5,223 bases of DNA, from the NCBI GenBank assembly GCA_937954195.1, contig CALFYR010000424.1, positions 1 through 5,223 of the forward strand, read 5' to 3'. Numbering within the stretch: position 1 is the stretch's first letter; each line of letters opens with the position of its first letter. The position numbers and the translations under genes are program-made. The notes under the pieces are model-generated. The model was given only the letters and a program-made list of their open reading frames with translations, did not search any database and was not told the DNA's origin. This document shows positions 1 through 4,906 of the stretch, in pieces. This DNA comes from an uncultured Dehalococcoidia bacterium (GTDB lineage Bacteria > Chloroflexota > Dehalococcoidia > Tepidiformales > Tepidiformaceae).

Positions 1-1
1 T

Positions 2-157
2 CGGACCCCGGAAATTGCGACCGGCGATTCGTACGAGCTTTCACTGGACCTCGAGGCGGGGGAGTACCAGCTCGTGTGCGATATCGTCGAGGAGTTCGAT
101 GGCGAGGTTATCTCACACACGAACGAAGGTATGATCGCCACAATCCGCGTGATCTAG
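2..157 (+). CDS. Cupredoxin-like protein, C-terminal fragment
   Basis: Only the last 51 residues and the TAG stop are in the window; the start lies to the left. The visible piece reads as the final beta strands of a cupredoxin fold: an alternating hydrophobic strand (ELSLDLEAGEYQLVCDIV), then a loop, then SHTNEGMIATIRVI at the C terminus. The pattern AGEYxLxC...HxxxGM...V resembles the copper-site loop of plastocyanin/azurin-like domains, in which Cys, His and Met are type 1 copper ligands. H-x4-M has the usual spacing, but 12 residues separate Cys from His, a longer loop than the few residues in classical plastocyanins. By family such proteins are usually exported and bind copper or transfer electrons; the signal peptide and first His ligand are not visible. 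Copper binding is inferred. A hairpin follows the stop closely, so the gene is probably transcribed separately from ispG. Confidence 0.6.
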   Translation, partial: RTPEIATGDSYELSLDLEAGEYQLVCDIVEEFDGEVISHTNEGMIATIRVI

Positions 158-160
158 GTC

Positions 161-185
161 TTGGCGGGGCAGGCTGCCCCGCTAA
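161..185 (+). terminator. Hairpin after the cupredoxin gene, probable terminator
   Basis: Positions 164-171 (GCGGGGCA) pair perfectly with 175-182 (TGCCCCGC) around a 3-nt loop. T161-A185, T162-A184 and a G-U pair at 163/183 extend the stem to 11 bp. It begins 3 nt after the cupredoxin stop codon. No T-run follows (CCTCTCGC), so it is not a textbook intrinsic terminator. It could stop transcription weakly, mark a 3' end, or insulate the ispG promoter just downstream. Confidence 0.5.
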
Positions 186-205
186 CCTCTCGCAACGCCC
201 CGCGC

Positions 206-214
206 TGCTACACT
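206..214 (+). promoter_or_regulatory. Extended -10 promoter of ispG, probably leaderless
   Basis: TGCTACACT is an extended -10 (TGnTAnnnT) whose hexamer occupies 209-214. Exactly 6 nt (TTGGCC) separate it from the ATG at 221, so the expected transcription start is the A of the start codon. There is no Shine-Dalgarno before this ATG and no recognisable -35 hexamer 17 nt upstream, which fits an extended -10 promoter driving a leaderless mRNA. The element resembles the one ahead of ssrA (TGCTATACT). Confidence 0.55.
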
Positions 215-220
215 TTGGCC

Positions 221-1387
221 ATGAAGCGAGCCAACACCCGCCCCGTCCGCGCAGGTTCCGTCACCATCGGTGGCGGCAACCCCATCGTCGTCCAATCTAT
301 GTGCGCCACGAAGACAACCGACCTCGATGCGACCACCGCGCAGGCGAAGATGCTTCACGAGGCTGGCGCCGGGCTGGTTCGAATCGCAGTCGATAGCGCG
401 AAGGATGTCGAGGCGCTCGCCATCATCCGGCAGCGGGTTCCCGATGCGAACCTGGTGGTGGACCTCCAGGAGAACTACCGGCTCATCACCAGCGTCGCTC
501 CCCACGTCAACAAGGTTCGCTACAACCCCGGCCACCTCTACCACCACGAAAAGACGAAGCCGGTGCGGGACAAAGTCGCTTTTATCGCCGAGACCGCCGC
601 CCAGCACGACCTCGCACTACGCGTCGGAGTGAACTGCGGCTCCGTTGACCCGGAGATGGTGGCGAAGTTCGAAGGCGCCGACGAACCCCTCCTGGATGGC
701 GTCACCGCCATGGTGGAAAGTGCGCTGGATCATTGCCGCATGCTTGATGACCTGGGATTCACCCGGTACGTCGTCTCGCTCAAGGACAGCGATCCTCGCA
801 AGGTCATCGAGGGCAACACCCGGTTCGCGGCCGCAAGGCCCGATGTCCCACTTCACCTTGGGGTGACCGAAGCCGGGATGCTCCCGGACGGGGTCATCAA
901 GACCCGCATCGCGTTCGAACAGCTTCTGAGCCGCGGCATCGGCGATACGCTCCGCGTATCGCTCACGCTCCCCTTCGCGGACAAGTGGAAGGAAGTCGAA
1001 GCCGGCCGCCAGATCATCGCCGACATCGAAGCGGGCCGGTTCCGTTCCGTCCCGGTGTTCCAGGACCACGGGCTGAACATCATCTCTTGCCCGAGCTGTA
1101 GCCGTGTCGAGAACGAGGCGTTCGTGGACCTCGCGTTCAAGGTCAAGGAGATGTCGGCCTACGCCAAGGAATACGACATAACGATAGCGGTGATGGGTTG
1201 CCGCGTGAACGGCCCGGGAGAAACCGATGACGCGGACCTTGGCCTCTGGTGCGCGCCGACGTTCGTGAATTTGAAGAAGGGCGAGGAAGAACTCGGCGCC
1301 TTCCCGTATGACACCGTCCTCGACCGACTCAAACTGGAACTGGACGCAATCATCCAGGAGAAAAGGTCATCGCTTGCCACGGCCTAG
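221..1387 (+). CDS. ispG: 4-hydroxy-3-methylbut-2-en-1-yl diphosphate synthase (IspG/GcpE)
   Basis: IspG reductively converts methylerythritol 2,4-cyclodiphosphate to HMBPP in the cytosol, the penultimate step of the MEP isoprenoid pathway, using a [4Fe-4S] cluster. The 388-residue product has the short bacterial layout: an N-terminal TIM-barrel domain (about residues 8-270, with the SMxxTKTTD block near residue 26) and a C-terminal iron-sulfur domain. The cluster ligands are all visible: Cys290 and Cys293 in ISCPSCSR, Cys327 in [10 protein letters not shown], and Glu334, with the 7-residue Cys-to-Glu spacing seen in characterised IspG. The ATG at 221 is chosen because the protein begins to match the family there ([12 protein letters not shown]) and a promoter sits directly in front; an upstream TTG at 161 would run through a hairpin. 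Several barrel blocks ([25 protein letters not shown]) differ from the E. coli type (DIHFDYRI, RINPGNIG, GVNAGS), suggesting a distinct subtype. No other MEP genes are in the window. Identification is firm. Confidence 0.97.
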   Translation: MKRANTRPVRAGSVTIGGGNPIVVQSMCATKTTDLDATTAQAKMLHEAGAGLVRIAVDSAKDVEALAIIRQRVPDANLVVDLQENYRLITSVAPHVNKVRYNPGHLYHHEKTKPVRDKVAFIAETAAQHDLALRVGVNCGSVDPEMVAKFEGADEPLLDGVTAMVESALDHCRMLDDLGFTRYVVSLKDSDPRKVIEGNTRFAAARPDVPLHLGVTEAGMLPDGVIKTRIAFEQLLSRGIGDTLRVSLTLPFADKWKEVEAGRQIIADIEAGRFRSVPVFQDHGLNIISCPSCSRVENEAFVDLAFKVKEMSAYAKEYDITIAVMGCRVNGPGETDDADLGLWCAPTFVNLKKGEEELGAFPYDTVLDRLKLELDAIIQEKRSSLATA

Positions 1388-1416
1388 TTGGCGGTGGTCG
1401 CTCTTTCGCTTAGGCT
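1388..1416 (+). promoter_or_regulatory. Promoter of the MOSC gene, probably leaderless
   Basis: A -35-like TTGGCG (1388-1393) starts immediately after the ispG stop codon. A 17-nt spacer separates it from a -10-like TAGGCT (1411-1416). Six nt (CCCCCG) then lead to the GTG start codon at 1423, the same -10-to-start distance as at ispG. No Shine-Dalgarno is present in the 35-nt intergenic gap. The spacing supports transcription starting on the GTG itself. Neither hexamer is a perfect consensus. Confidence 0.5.
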
Positions 1417-1422
1417 CCCCCG

Positions 1423-2133
1423 GTGACAACTCCCACCTCCGGCAGGGTAACCGCCATCGCGCGGTACCCGGTGAAATCCATGCGCGGCGAAGCACTTGCC
1501 CGCGTCGATATCGACTTCGTTGGCCTCCCCTGGGACCGTGGATTCGCCTTCGTGCAGGATGGCGTTCACTCGCCCTTCCCGTGGTTCACCGCCAGGGACT
1601 GCCCGCAGCTCCTGCAGTGCCAGCCGATCCTGACGCCGGGCGAGCACAACTGGCCCTCCGTCCGAGTGCAGACGCCCGATGGCGAATTCGACCTGGGCAG
1701 CGCGGAGTTCCGCGCGAAGCTGCAGGAGTGGAGCGGTAAGTCCGCCTCGCTGCGTTCGGACTACCGCGGATGCCAGGATGTCGCCTACGTGTCCATCATT
1801 TCGACGGCGACGATCAAGGCGCTTGCCGAAGCGGGCGGCGTTGAAGCTGACCACCGGCGGTTCCGGATGAACTTCATCGTGGATATTGGCGACGAGCCGT
1901 TCGCGGAGAATGCGTGGGCGGGGAAGGCCGTGACCATTGGCGGGGCGACCATCGCGGTCCACGAGCCCGATCGCCGGTGCAACATGATCACGCTCGATCC
2001 CGAGACCGGTTCATCGACCCCCGCAGTCCTCAAGAAGGCGGGAGAAATGAACAACGCCTGCGCGGGAATGTACTGTTCGGTGCTCGTCGAAGGCACGGTC
2101 GGCCTCGGCGATGAACTCACCCTGATCGGCTAA
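1423..2133 (+). CDS. MOSC domain-containing protein
   Basis: The 236-residue product has the two parts of MOSC proteins (MOCO sulfurase C-terminal family, relatives of mARC, YcbX and YiiM). An N-terminal beta-barrel segment (about residues 8-110) opens with IARYPVKSMRGE and GLPWDRGFAFV. The MOSC domain proper (about 125-236) contains RRFRMNFIVD, GKAVTIGGATIAV, PDRRCNMITLDPETG and a final GDELTLIG. Cys186 in the RRC motif matches the conserved cysteine that holds molybdenum cofactor or sulfur in this superfamily. Such proteins act in the cytosol in molybdenum-cofactor-dependent reduction or sulfur transfer; the exact substrate cannot be told, and no cofactor biosynthesis genes are nearby. The GTG start is preferred because a promoter-like pair ends 6 nt before it and the conserved region starts soon after. 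It probably forms a two-gene unit with the VOC gene. Confidence 0.88.
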   Translation: MTTPTSGRVTAIARYPVKSMRGEALARVDIDFVGLPWDRGFAFVQDGVHSPFPWFTARDCPQLLQCQPILTPGEHNWPSVRVQTPDGEFDLGSAEFRAKLQEWSGKSASLRSDYRGCQDVAYVSIISTATIKALAEAGGVEADHRRFRMNFIVDIGDEPFAENAWAGKAVTIGGATIAVHEPDRRCNMITLDPETGSSTPAVLKKAGEMNNACAGMYCSVLVEGTVGLGDELTLIG

Positions 2134-2147
2134 GGTTCAGCCTCTTC

Positions 2148-2153
2148 AAGGAG
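2148..2153 (+). promoter_or_regulatory. Shine-Dalgarno of the VOC gene
   Basis: AAGGAG lies 8 nt before the ATG at 2162, within the 28-nt gap after the MOSC stop codon. It fixes the start. It also contrasts with ispG and the MOSC gene, which have none, as expected if this gene is translated from an internal position on a longer mRNA. Confidence 0.8.
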
Positions 2154-2161
2154 CAACCGCC

Positions 2162-2638
2162 ATGCCCAACCCCGTTGTCAGCTTCGAAATCCGCGGGCCG
2201 GATCCGGCACTGCTGCGGACGTTCTATGCGGACGCATTCGGTTGGGAGATCTTTCCATTCTCCGAAACGTACGCCGGCATTGAGACAGCCAGCCACACCC
2301 ATGACGAGGCGACAGGAGCGACGACGTACACCGGGGCGGATGCGCACATGAATGAAGGCGTGGAGATGGGTAGCGAGGGTGGACAACCCACGTGGAGGTT
2401 CCGGGGCGAGGCGACCTGGCGCTACTTCGAACCCGGCGTCTCTGGTGGTGTCGCCTTTGGCGCAACGCCCGCGGTGTCCATCTACATCCAGGTGTCCGAC
2501 CTCGGGACCGCCCTGGCCGAAGTAGAGCGGCACGGCGGCAGGATGGTTCAGCCGCCTACGGAGGTCGCTCCGAACGTCCACGTTGCGTCGTTCAGCGACC
2601 CGGCCGGCAATGTCATAGGCCTCGTGCTCGCTCGCTGA
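2162..2638 (+). CDS. VOC (glyoxalase/bleomycin resistance-like) family protein
   Basis: This 158-residue cytosolic protein belongs to the vicinal oxygen chelate superfamily. The N-terminal beta-alpha-beta module reads VVSFEIRGPDPALLRTFYADAFGWEI (about residues 5-30). The second module reads SIYIQVSDLGTALAEVERHGG (about 103-123) and ends ASFSDPAGNVIGLVLAR, the typical F-x-DPxGNxIGL signature. It most resembles the single-domain VOC group with FYxxxFGW and GGxxVxPP blocks, whose members are mostly of unknown function. Between about residues 42 and 90 there is a stretch rich in Thr, Gly, His and Glu that I cannot match to the fold, making the protein longer than the roughly 120-130 residues usual for the group. 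A metal site and substrate cannot be assigned. It starts at ATG 2162 behind a clear Shine-Dalgarno, 28 nt after the MOSC gene, and is likely co-transcribed with it. Confidence 0.87.
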   Translation: MPNPVVSFEIRGPDPALLRTFYADAFGWEIFPFSETYAGIETASHTHDEATGATTYTGADAHMNEGVEMGSEGGQPTWRFRGEATWRYFEPGVSGGVAFGATPAVSIYIQVSDLGTALAEVERHGGRMVQPPTEVAPNVHVASFSDPAGNVIGLVLAR

Positions 2639-2773
2639 CGCCCTACTGGCCATTCCTCGAATAGCAACGCGAATAGCCATTTCCGGCCATGAATCCGTGG
2701 CGGCGAAAGCTCAGCATCGCAGTTGAGACAGGTCCGGCGACCCGAGGTTCCCGGGCTCCGTTCTCAATTCGAT
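2639..2773 (+). other. Intergenic spacer after the VOC gene with short CGAATAGC repeats
   Basis: No convincing coding region lies between the VOC stop and the ribosome binding site of the small ORF. CGAATAGC occurs twice here, at 2658-2665 and 2670-2677, 12 bp apart. A 13-bp block (CGCGAATAGCCAT, 2668-2680) recurs on the other strand at the smpB start codon. I see no clear promoter or terminator in this stretch. Confidence 0.35.
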
Positions 2774-2783
2774 GAAGGGAGGG
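2774..2783 (+). promoter_or_regulatory. Shine-Dalgarno of the small ORF
   Basis: GAAGGGAGGG contains GGAGG at 2778-2782, 7 nt before the ATG at 2790. This purine-rich block is the strongest reason to believe the small ORF is translated. It selects ATG 2790 over the in-frame ATG at 2772, which has no such sequence before it and overlaps the block. Confidence 0.6.
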
Positions 2784-2789
2784 CCTGCC

Positions 2790-2975
2790 ATGTTCGCACT
2801 CGACTATCGTGATTGGTGTCGCGCGGCCGAAGCCGAGCATGAAGAAGTCGTTCGCCAGTTGCTCCTCGAGCGCGAAGCTCGGGCAGCCGTGGCGGAGCAG
2901 CCGAAAGGCGTGCACCCACCACGCAAAGCGCATCGCTTCCCATTGCTGTGGTTTCGACACAGGGCACAGTCATGA
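2790..2975 (+). CDS. Small hypothetical protein (61 aa)
   Basis: I do not recognise this protein. The 61 residues begin MFALDYRDWCRAAEAEHEEVV. Residues about 9-42 should form a charged, Ala/Glu/Arg-rich alpha helix with leucines and valines spaced as in an amphipathic helix. The C-terminal third is basic and aromatic (HPPRKAHRFPLLWFRHRAQS), which could bind nucleic acid or a membrane surface; that is inference. There is one cysteine (Cys10), no signal peptide and no membrane helix. Support for a real gene is the strong Shine-Dalgarno at good spacing, a stand-alone position 151 nt after the VOC gene, and a large hairpin 6 nt after the stop. Against it are the short length, the lack of a visible promoter, and how easily open frames arise in GC-rich DNA. 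Confidence 0.5.
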   Translation: MFALDYRDWCRAAEAEHEEVVRQLLLEREARAAVAEQPKGVHPPRKAHRFPLLWFRHRAQS

Positions 2976-2981
2976 CCGCTA

Positions 2982-3016
2982 AGGTGTGGGGCCGGGTACT
3001 CCCGGCTCGCACACCT
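2982..3016 (+). terminator. Two-part hairpin after the small ORF
   Basis: AGGTGTG (2982-2988) pairs with CACACCT (3010-3016), and GCCGGG (2991-2996) pairs with CCCGGC (3001-3006) around a TACT loop. A small GG/TCG internal loop separates the two stems, giving 13 paired bases. It starts 6 nt after the small ORF's stop codon. No T-run follows on either strand, so termination may be weak or may depend on other factors. Confidence 0.45.
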
Positions 3017-3051
3017 CCCATCCGCAATCCTCCATTGGAAGAGGCAAGCGA

Positions 3052-3074
3052 AAGGCCGGGACATGCCCGGCCTT
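3052..3074 (-). terminator. Terminator hairpin of ssrA
   Basis: A perfect 9-bp stem (AAGGCCGGG with CCCGGCCTT) has a 5-nt loop. On the minus strand it begins 10 nt after the mature CCA end of the tmRNA. The stem ends in TT and is followed by TCGCTT, giving a short interrupted T-rich tail. Position and shape make it the ssrA terminator. It may also act on rightward transcripts arriving from the small ORF. Confidence 0.75.
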
Positions 3075-3084
3075 GTTGAATTCT

Positions 3085-3449
3085 TGGTGGAGACGCGGGA
3101 GAGTTGAACTCCCGGTCCAGCGAAGGTCAGCTCCGAATTATCCTACAGGCTTTCCCACCGATAAGGGTCTCGCCGTTGCGCTGCAGTGGTGGGCCCCACG
3201 CGCATCGGCCAGCCGATAAGTCTTTCGCGGAATCTATCGGCGTGGTTCCGCGGCATCCTGGCTTTAGTGACGCCTCATCCCGACGCTGCCAGGCCGGGCT
3301 TCGGGTGAGACGGCTTCACAGGTTATTAAGCTGCGAGAGCGAGTTGGCGATTATTGCCATTTGTTTTTGGCCGCCTGATTTACGAGGGTGACGCCCAACC
3401 TCGGCCTGCTATCCGGCTACCTAGCTTCCTGTCGATTCCCTTCGTCCCC
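3085..3449 (-). ncRNA. ssrA: Transfer-messenger RNA (tmRNA, SsrA)
   Basis: This RNA rescues ribosomes stalled on broken mRNAs: it enters with SmpB as alanyl-tmRNA, then serves as a template for a degradation tag. The minus strand starts GGGGACGAAGGGAATCGACAGG and ends with a T-arm (GGGAG-TTCAACT-CTCCC) followed by CGTCTCCACCA, so CCA is encoded. The 5' GGGGACG pairs with 3' CGTCTCC over 7 bp, including the G3-U70 wobble read by alanyl-tRNA synthetase. A first pseudoknot stem (CCGAGG with CCCTCGTAAA, as in other tmRNAs) precedes the tag frame, and structured segments follow it. The 365-nt length is normal for a one-piece tmRNA. It has its own promoter upstream and a terminator downstream. smpB lies on the same strand, one gene upstream. 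Open frames across this region are spurious. Confidence 0.97.
3323..3358 (-). other. tmRNA tag reading frame (GNNRQLALAA)
   Basis: Reading back from the tandem TAA TAA stops (3328-3323) gives the tag GNNRQLALAA. It starts at GGC (3358-3356) and ends Leu-Ala-Leu-Ala-Ala, the usual hydrophobic degron seen by ClpXP-type and tail-specific proteases. The resume codon is inferred from distance: GGC lies 20 nt after the conserved CGTAAA, close to the 18 nt in E. coli tmRNA. That would make Gly, not the common Ala, the first encoded residue. If resumption were one or two codons earlier, the tag would begin N or TN. Confidence 0.7.
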
Positions 3450-3460
3450 AAGATGTATCC

Positions 3461-3469
3461 AGTATAGCA
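3461..3469 (-). promoter_or_regulatory. Extended -10 promoter of ssrA
   Basis: On the minus strand TGCTATACT forms an extended -10 (TGn plus TATACT, hexamer at 3466-3461). The hexamer ends 11 nt before the mature tmRNA 5' end, implying a primary transcript with a leader of about 4-5 nt, consistent with RNase P trimming. The 17-nt-spaced upstream position reads GCCATC and is not a -35 match. Having its own promoter means ssrA need not depend on read-through from smpB and the kinase gene. Confidence 0.65.
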
Positions 3470-3530
3470 CACCCGTTCGCATTGATGGCGGGAGAGCGGT
3501 TGGCCGGCCTGGACCTCCGTGGTGATTCGC

Positions 3531-4394
3531 CTAATCGCACTCCGCGAGCAGGCGGAGGCATTCCGTGCCCTGTACCCACGTCTGCACATCGTCCGAGTCC
3601 TCCCGCCAGGTTTCGCACGCTTCTCCGACCATCCAGACGGCGGCCCACCTCGCCGCGCGATCCGGGTCGTTGCCGCTCCGCTTCGCGATCGCGCGGGCGC
3701 GAGGAATCACGGTCTCGACGGGTGAGTGATAGGCCGAGAAGTGGCCAATGTCGGCAGCCGGATCACCCAGGTAGGGGAGCGGATCCACCGCGACATAACT
3801 GCCGTGTTCGGCATAGAGAAGGTTCTTTGCAACGAAGTCGCCGTGCGCGAGTACTCGCCGTGTTGCGGAGCGGTCGAGCGCCCTGGCGCAGCGCTCCATC
3901 AAGGGCAGCATGCGTGTACCGGCGGTTCCAGGCTCGCCGTACGCGGCCGTCCAGTTCAGCCACCAGTCCAGCTTCTCGTCGAACGTGGGGAATGCCCCTG
4001 CATGTGGCGGCGGCGGGGACTGTAACCCTTGGAGAACGCCCGCAGCCGCCTCAACGGCGCGCTCGTCACTGAGCAGCTCTTTAGAACGATCTTGTTCGAG
4101 CAACTGCCATCCCGGGCGAATCCGCTCCAGCAGTAGAGCGTTCGCCGCGACGTCAAACGCCACCAGCCGGGCGGCGCCCAGGCCACCCCAGTGGTCAAGC
4201 GCGCGGGCCTCGGTCCGGGCTTCAGCGATTGGTGGTGAAACCTTGAGCACCAGGTCTTCGCCGCGTGGTCCGGTACAACCGAACACCCGGCCAATCGAAC
4301 CACCTGCTAGTGGTTCCCCCAACACGAGTTCCCAGAGGGCCACGCACCGTTCGATCCTGCCGGGAAGGGCTTCCAGCCACTCCTCCGTGGTCAC
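3531..4394 (-). CDS. Aminoglycoside/hydroxyurea phosphotransferase-like kinase (APH(6)/StrB family)
   Basis: The 287-residue protein has a protein-kinase-like fold. A glycine-rich loop region (LAGGSIGRVFGC, about residues 29-40) is followed by the ATP-binding Lys51 in LVLKVS and a likely partner Glu62. The catalytic loop is HGDFVAKN (184-191, with Asp186 and Asn191), and the metal-binding aspartate is Asp204 in AVDPLPYLGDPAADIG. The VDPxxxxGDPAxDIG block is typical of the APH(6)/hydroxyurea-kinase family that includes streptomycin kinase StrB. All key residues are intact. Family members phosphorylate small molecules, but many chromosomal ones do not confer resistance, so the substrate is unknown and resistance should not be assumed. 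The start is GTG 4394: the in-frame codon before it is GTA and the one before that is the smpB TGA stop. Only 3 nt separate it from smpB, with no good Shine-Dalgarno, suggesting translational coupling. Confidence 0.82.
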   Translation of the reverse strand: MTTEEWLEALPGRIERCVALWELVLGEPLAGGSIGRVFGCTGPRGEDLVLKVSPPIAEARTEARALDHWGGLGAARLVAFDVAANALLLERIRPGWQLLEQDRSKELLSDERAVEAAAGVLQGLQSPPPPHAGAFPTFDEKLDWWLNWTAAYGEPGTAGTRMLPLMERCARALDRSATRRVLAHGDFVAKNLLYAEHGSYVAVDPLPYLGDPAADIGHFSAYHSPVETVIPRARAIAKRSGNDPDRAARWAAVWMVGEACETWREDSDDVQTWVQGTECLRLLAECD

Positions 4395-4397
4395 TAC

Positions 4398-4850
4398 TCA
4401 CCCACGCCGCCGAAGCGCCTGTTGGATATCCCGCTTCTGATCGGCTTCTTTCAGTTTCTCACGCTTGTCATAACGCTTGAGGCCGCGGCCAACCCCGAGT
4501 TCCACCTTCGCCTTGCCCCGCTTGAAGTACATCGCGAGCGGCACCAGGGCCAGGCCACGCTCCCCCATGAGCTCCTCGATCTTCCGGATCTCCTTCTTGT
4601 GCAGCAGGAGCTTGCGGTCCCGGTCCGGCTGGTGGCCCGTGTAGCCTGCGTTCGCGTACGGGGCGATGTGCGCATCCTGCAGCCAAACCTCCCCATCCCG
4701 GATGCGTGCGTACGAACCCTGGAGCTGGACGTGGTGGTCCCGAACTGACTTGATTTCGCTTCCAGTCAGCTGGATCCCTGCCTCGAACTTGGCAAGGAAC
4801 TCGTAGTCGTGCCGTGCACGGCGATTCTGCGCGATCGTTGATTCACTCAT
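4398..4850 (-). CDS. smpB: SsrA-binding protein SmpB
   Basis: SmpB binds the tRNA-like domain of tmRNA and is required to deliver it to stalled ribosomes. The 150-residue product is of normal length and shows the family blocks in order: IAQNRRARHDYEFLAKFEAGI at the N terminus (residues 6-26), LTGSEIKSVR, the LQGSYARIRDGEVWLQDAHIAPY core of the OB-type barrel, RDRKLLLHKKEI, LALVPLAMYFKRGKAKVELGVGRG, and the basic tail KRYDKREKLKEADQKRDI, which enters the mRNA channel in other bacteria. The start ATG at 4850 gives the standard N terminus. It has no visible Shine-Dalgarno; a strong hairpin stands 19 nt upstream. The order smpB, kinase, ssrA on one strand places both trans-translation factors about 1 kb apart. 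Identification is firm. Confidence 0.98.
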   Translation of the reverse strand: MSESTIAQNRRARHDYEFLAKFEAGIQLTGSEIKSVRDHHVQLQGSYARIRDGEVWLQDAHIAPYANAGYTGHQPDRDRKLLLHKKEIRKIEELMGERGLALVPLAMYFKRGKAKVELGVGRGLKRYDKREKLKEADQKRDIQQALRRRG

Positions 4851-4861
4851 GGCTATTCGCG

Positions 4862-4893
4862 AACGAAACGGCCCCGTCAGTGCGACGGGGCCG
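4862..4893 (-). terminator. Hairpin between the S41 protease gene and smpB
   Basis: A perfect 10-bp stem (CGGCCCCGTC with GACGGGGCCG, 4869-4893) has a 5-nt loop and is followed on the minus strand by TTTCGTT. It looks like an intrinsic terminator of the protease gene, starting 27 nt after its stop codon. However, the only promoter-like element I can see for smpB lies upstream of it, so it could instead be an attenuator or structured leader of smpB. Confidence 0.65.
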
Positions 4894-4906
4894 ACGTAGT
4901 GATACC

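Noticed and set aside
161..220. A 20-codon N-terminal extension of IspG from TTG 161
   Set aside because: It would pass through the hairpin at 161-185 and the promoter at 206-214, has no Shine-Dalgarno, and adds residues without family similarity.
1384..1962. A 192-codon open frame on the minus strand opposite the MOSC gene
   Set aside because: It is antisense to a well-supported gene, its translation is Arg/Gly/His-rich without recognisable motifs, and it is explained by high GC.
2772..2789. Upstream ATG at 2772 for the small ORF
   Set aside because: It overlaps the Shine-Dalgarno used by ATG 2790 and has none of its own.
2643..3064. Minus-strand frames of 86-105 codons opposite the small ORF
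   Set aside because: They lack Shine-Dalgarno sequences and motifs and run through the hairpins. The plus-strand ORF has the better start signals.
3104..3391. A 95-codon plus-strand frame within ssrA
   Set aside because: It is entirely inside the tmRNA gene on the opposite strand and has no coding features.
3482..4072. A 196-codon plus-strand frame opposite the kinase gene
   Set aside because: The Arg/Ser/Pro-rich low-complexity translation is typical of the shadow of a GC-rich gene, and the opposite strand encodes an intact kinase.
3531..4394. The kinase as an acquired antibiotic-resistance gene
   Set aside because: There are no insertion sequences, integron sites or composition change around it, and it is tightly fitted behind smpB. 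The family includes many chromosomal kinases without a resistance role.
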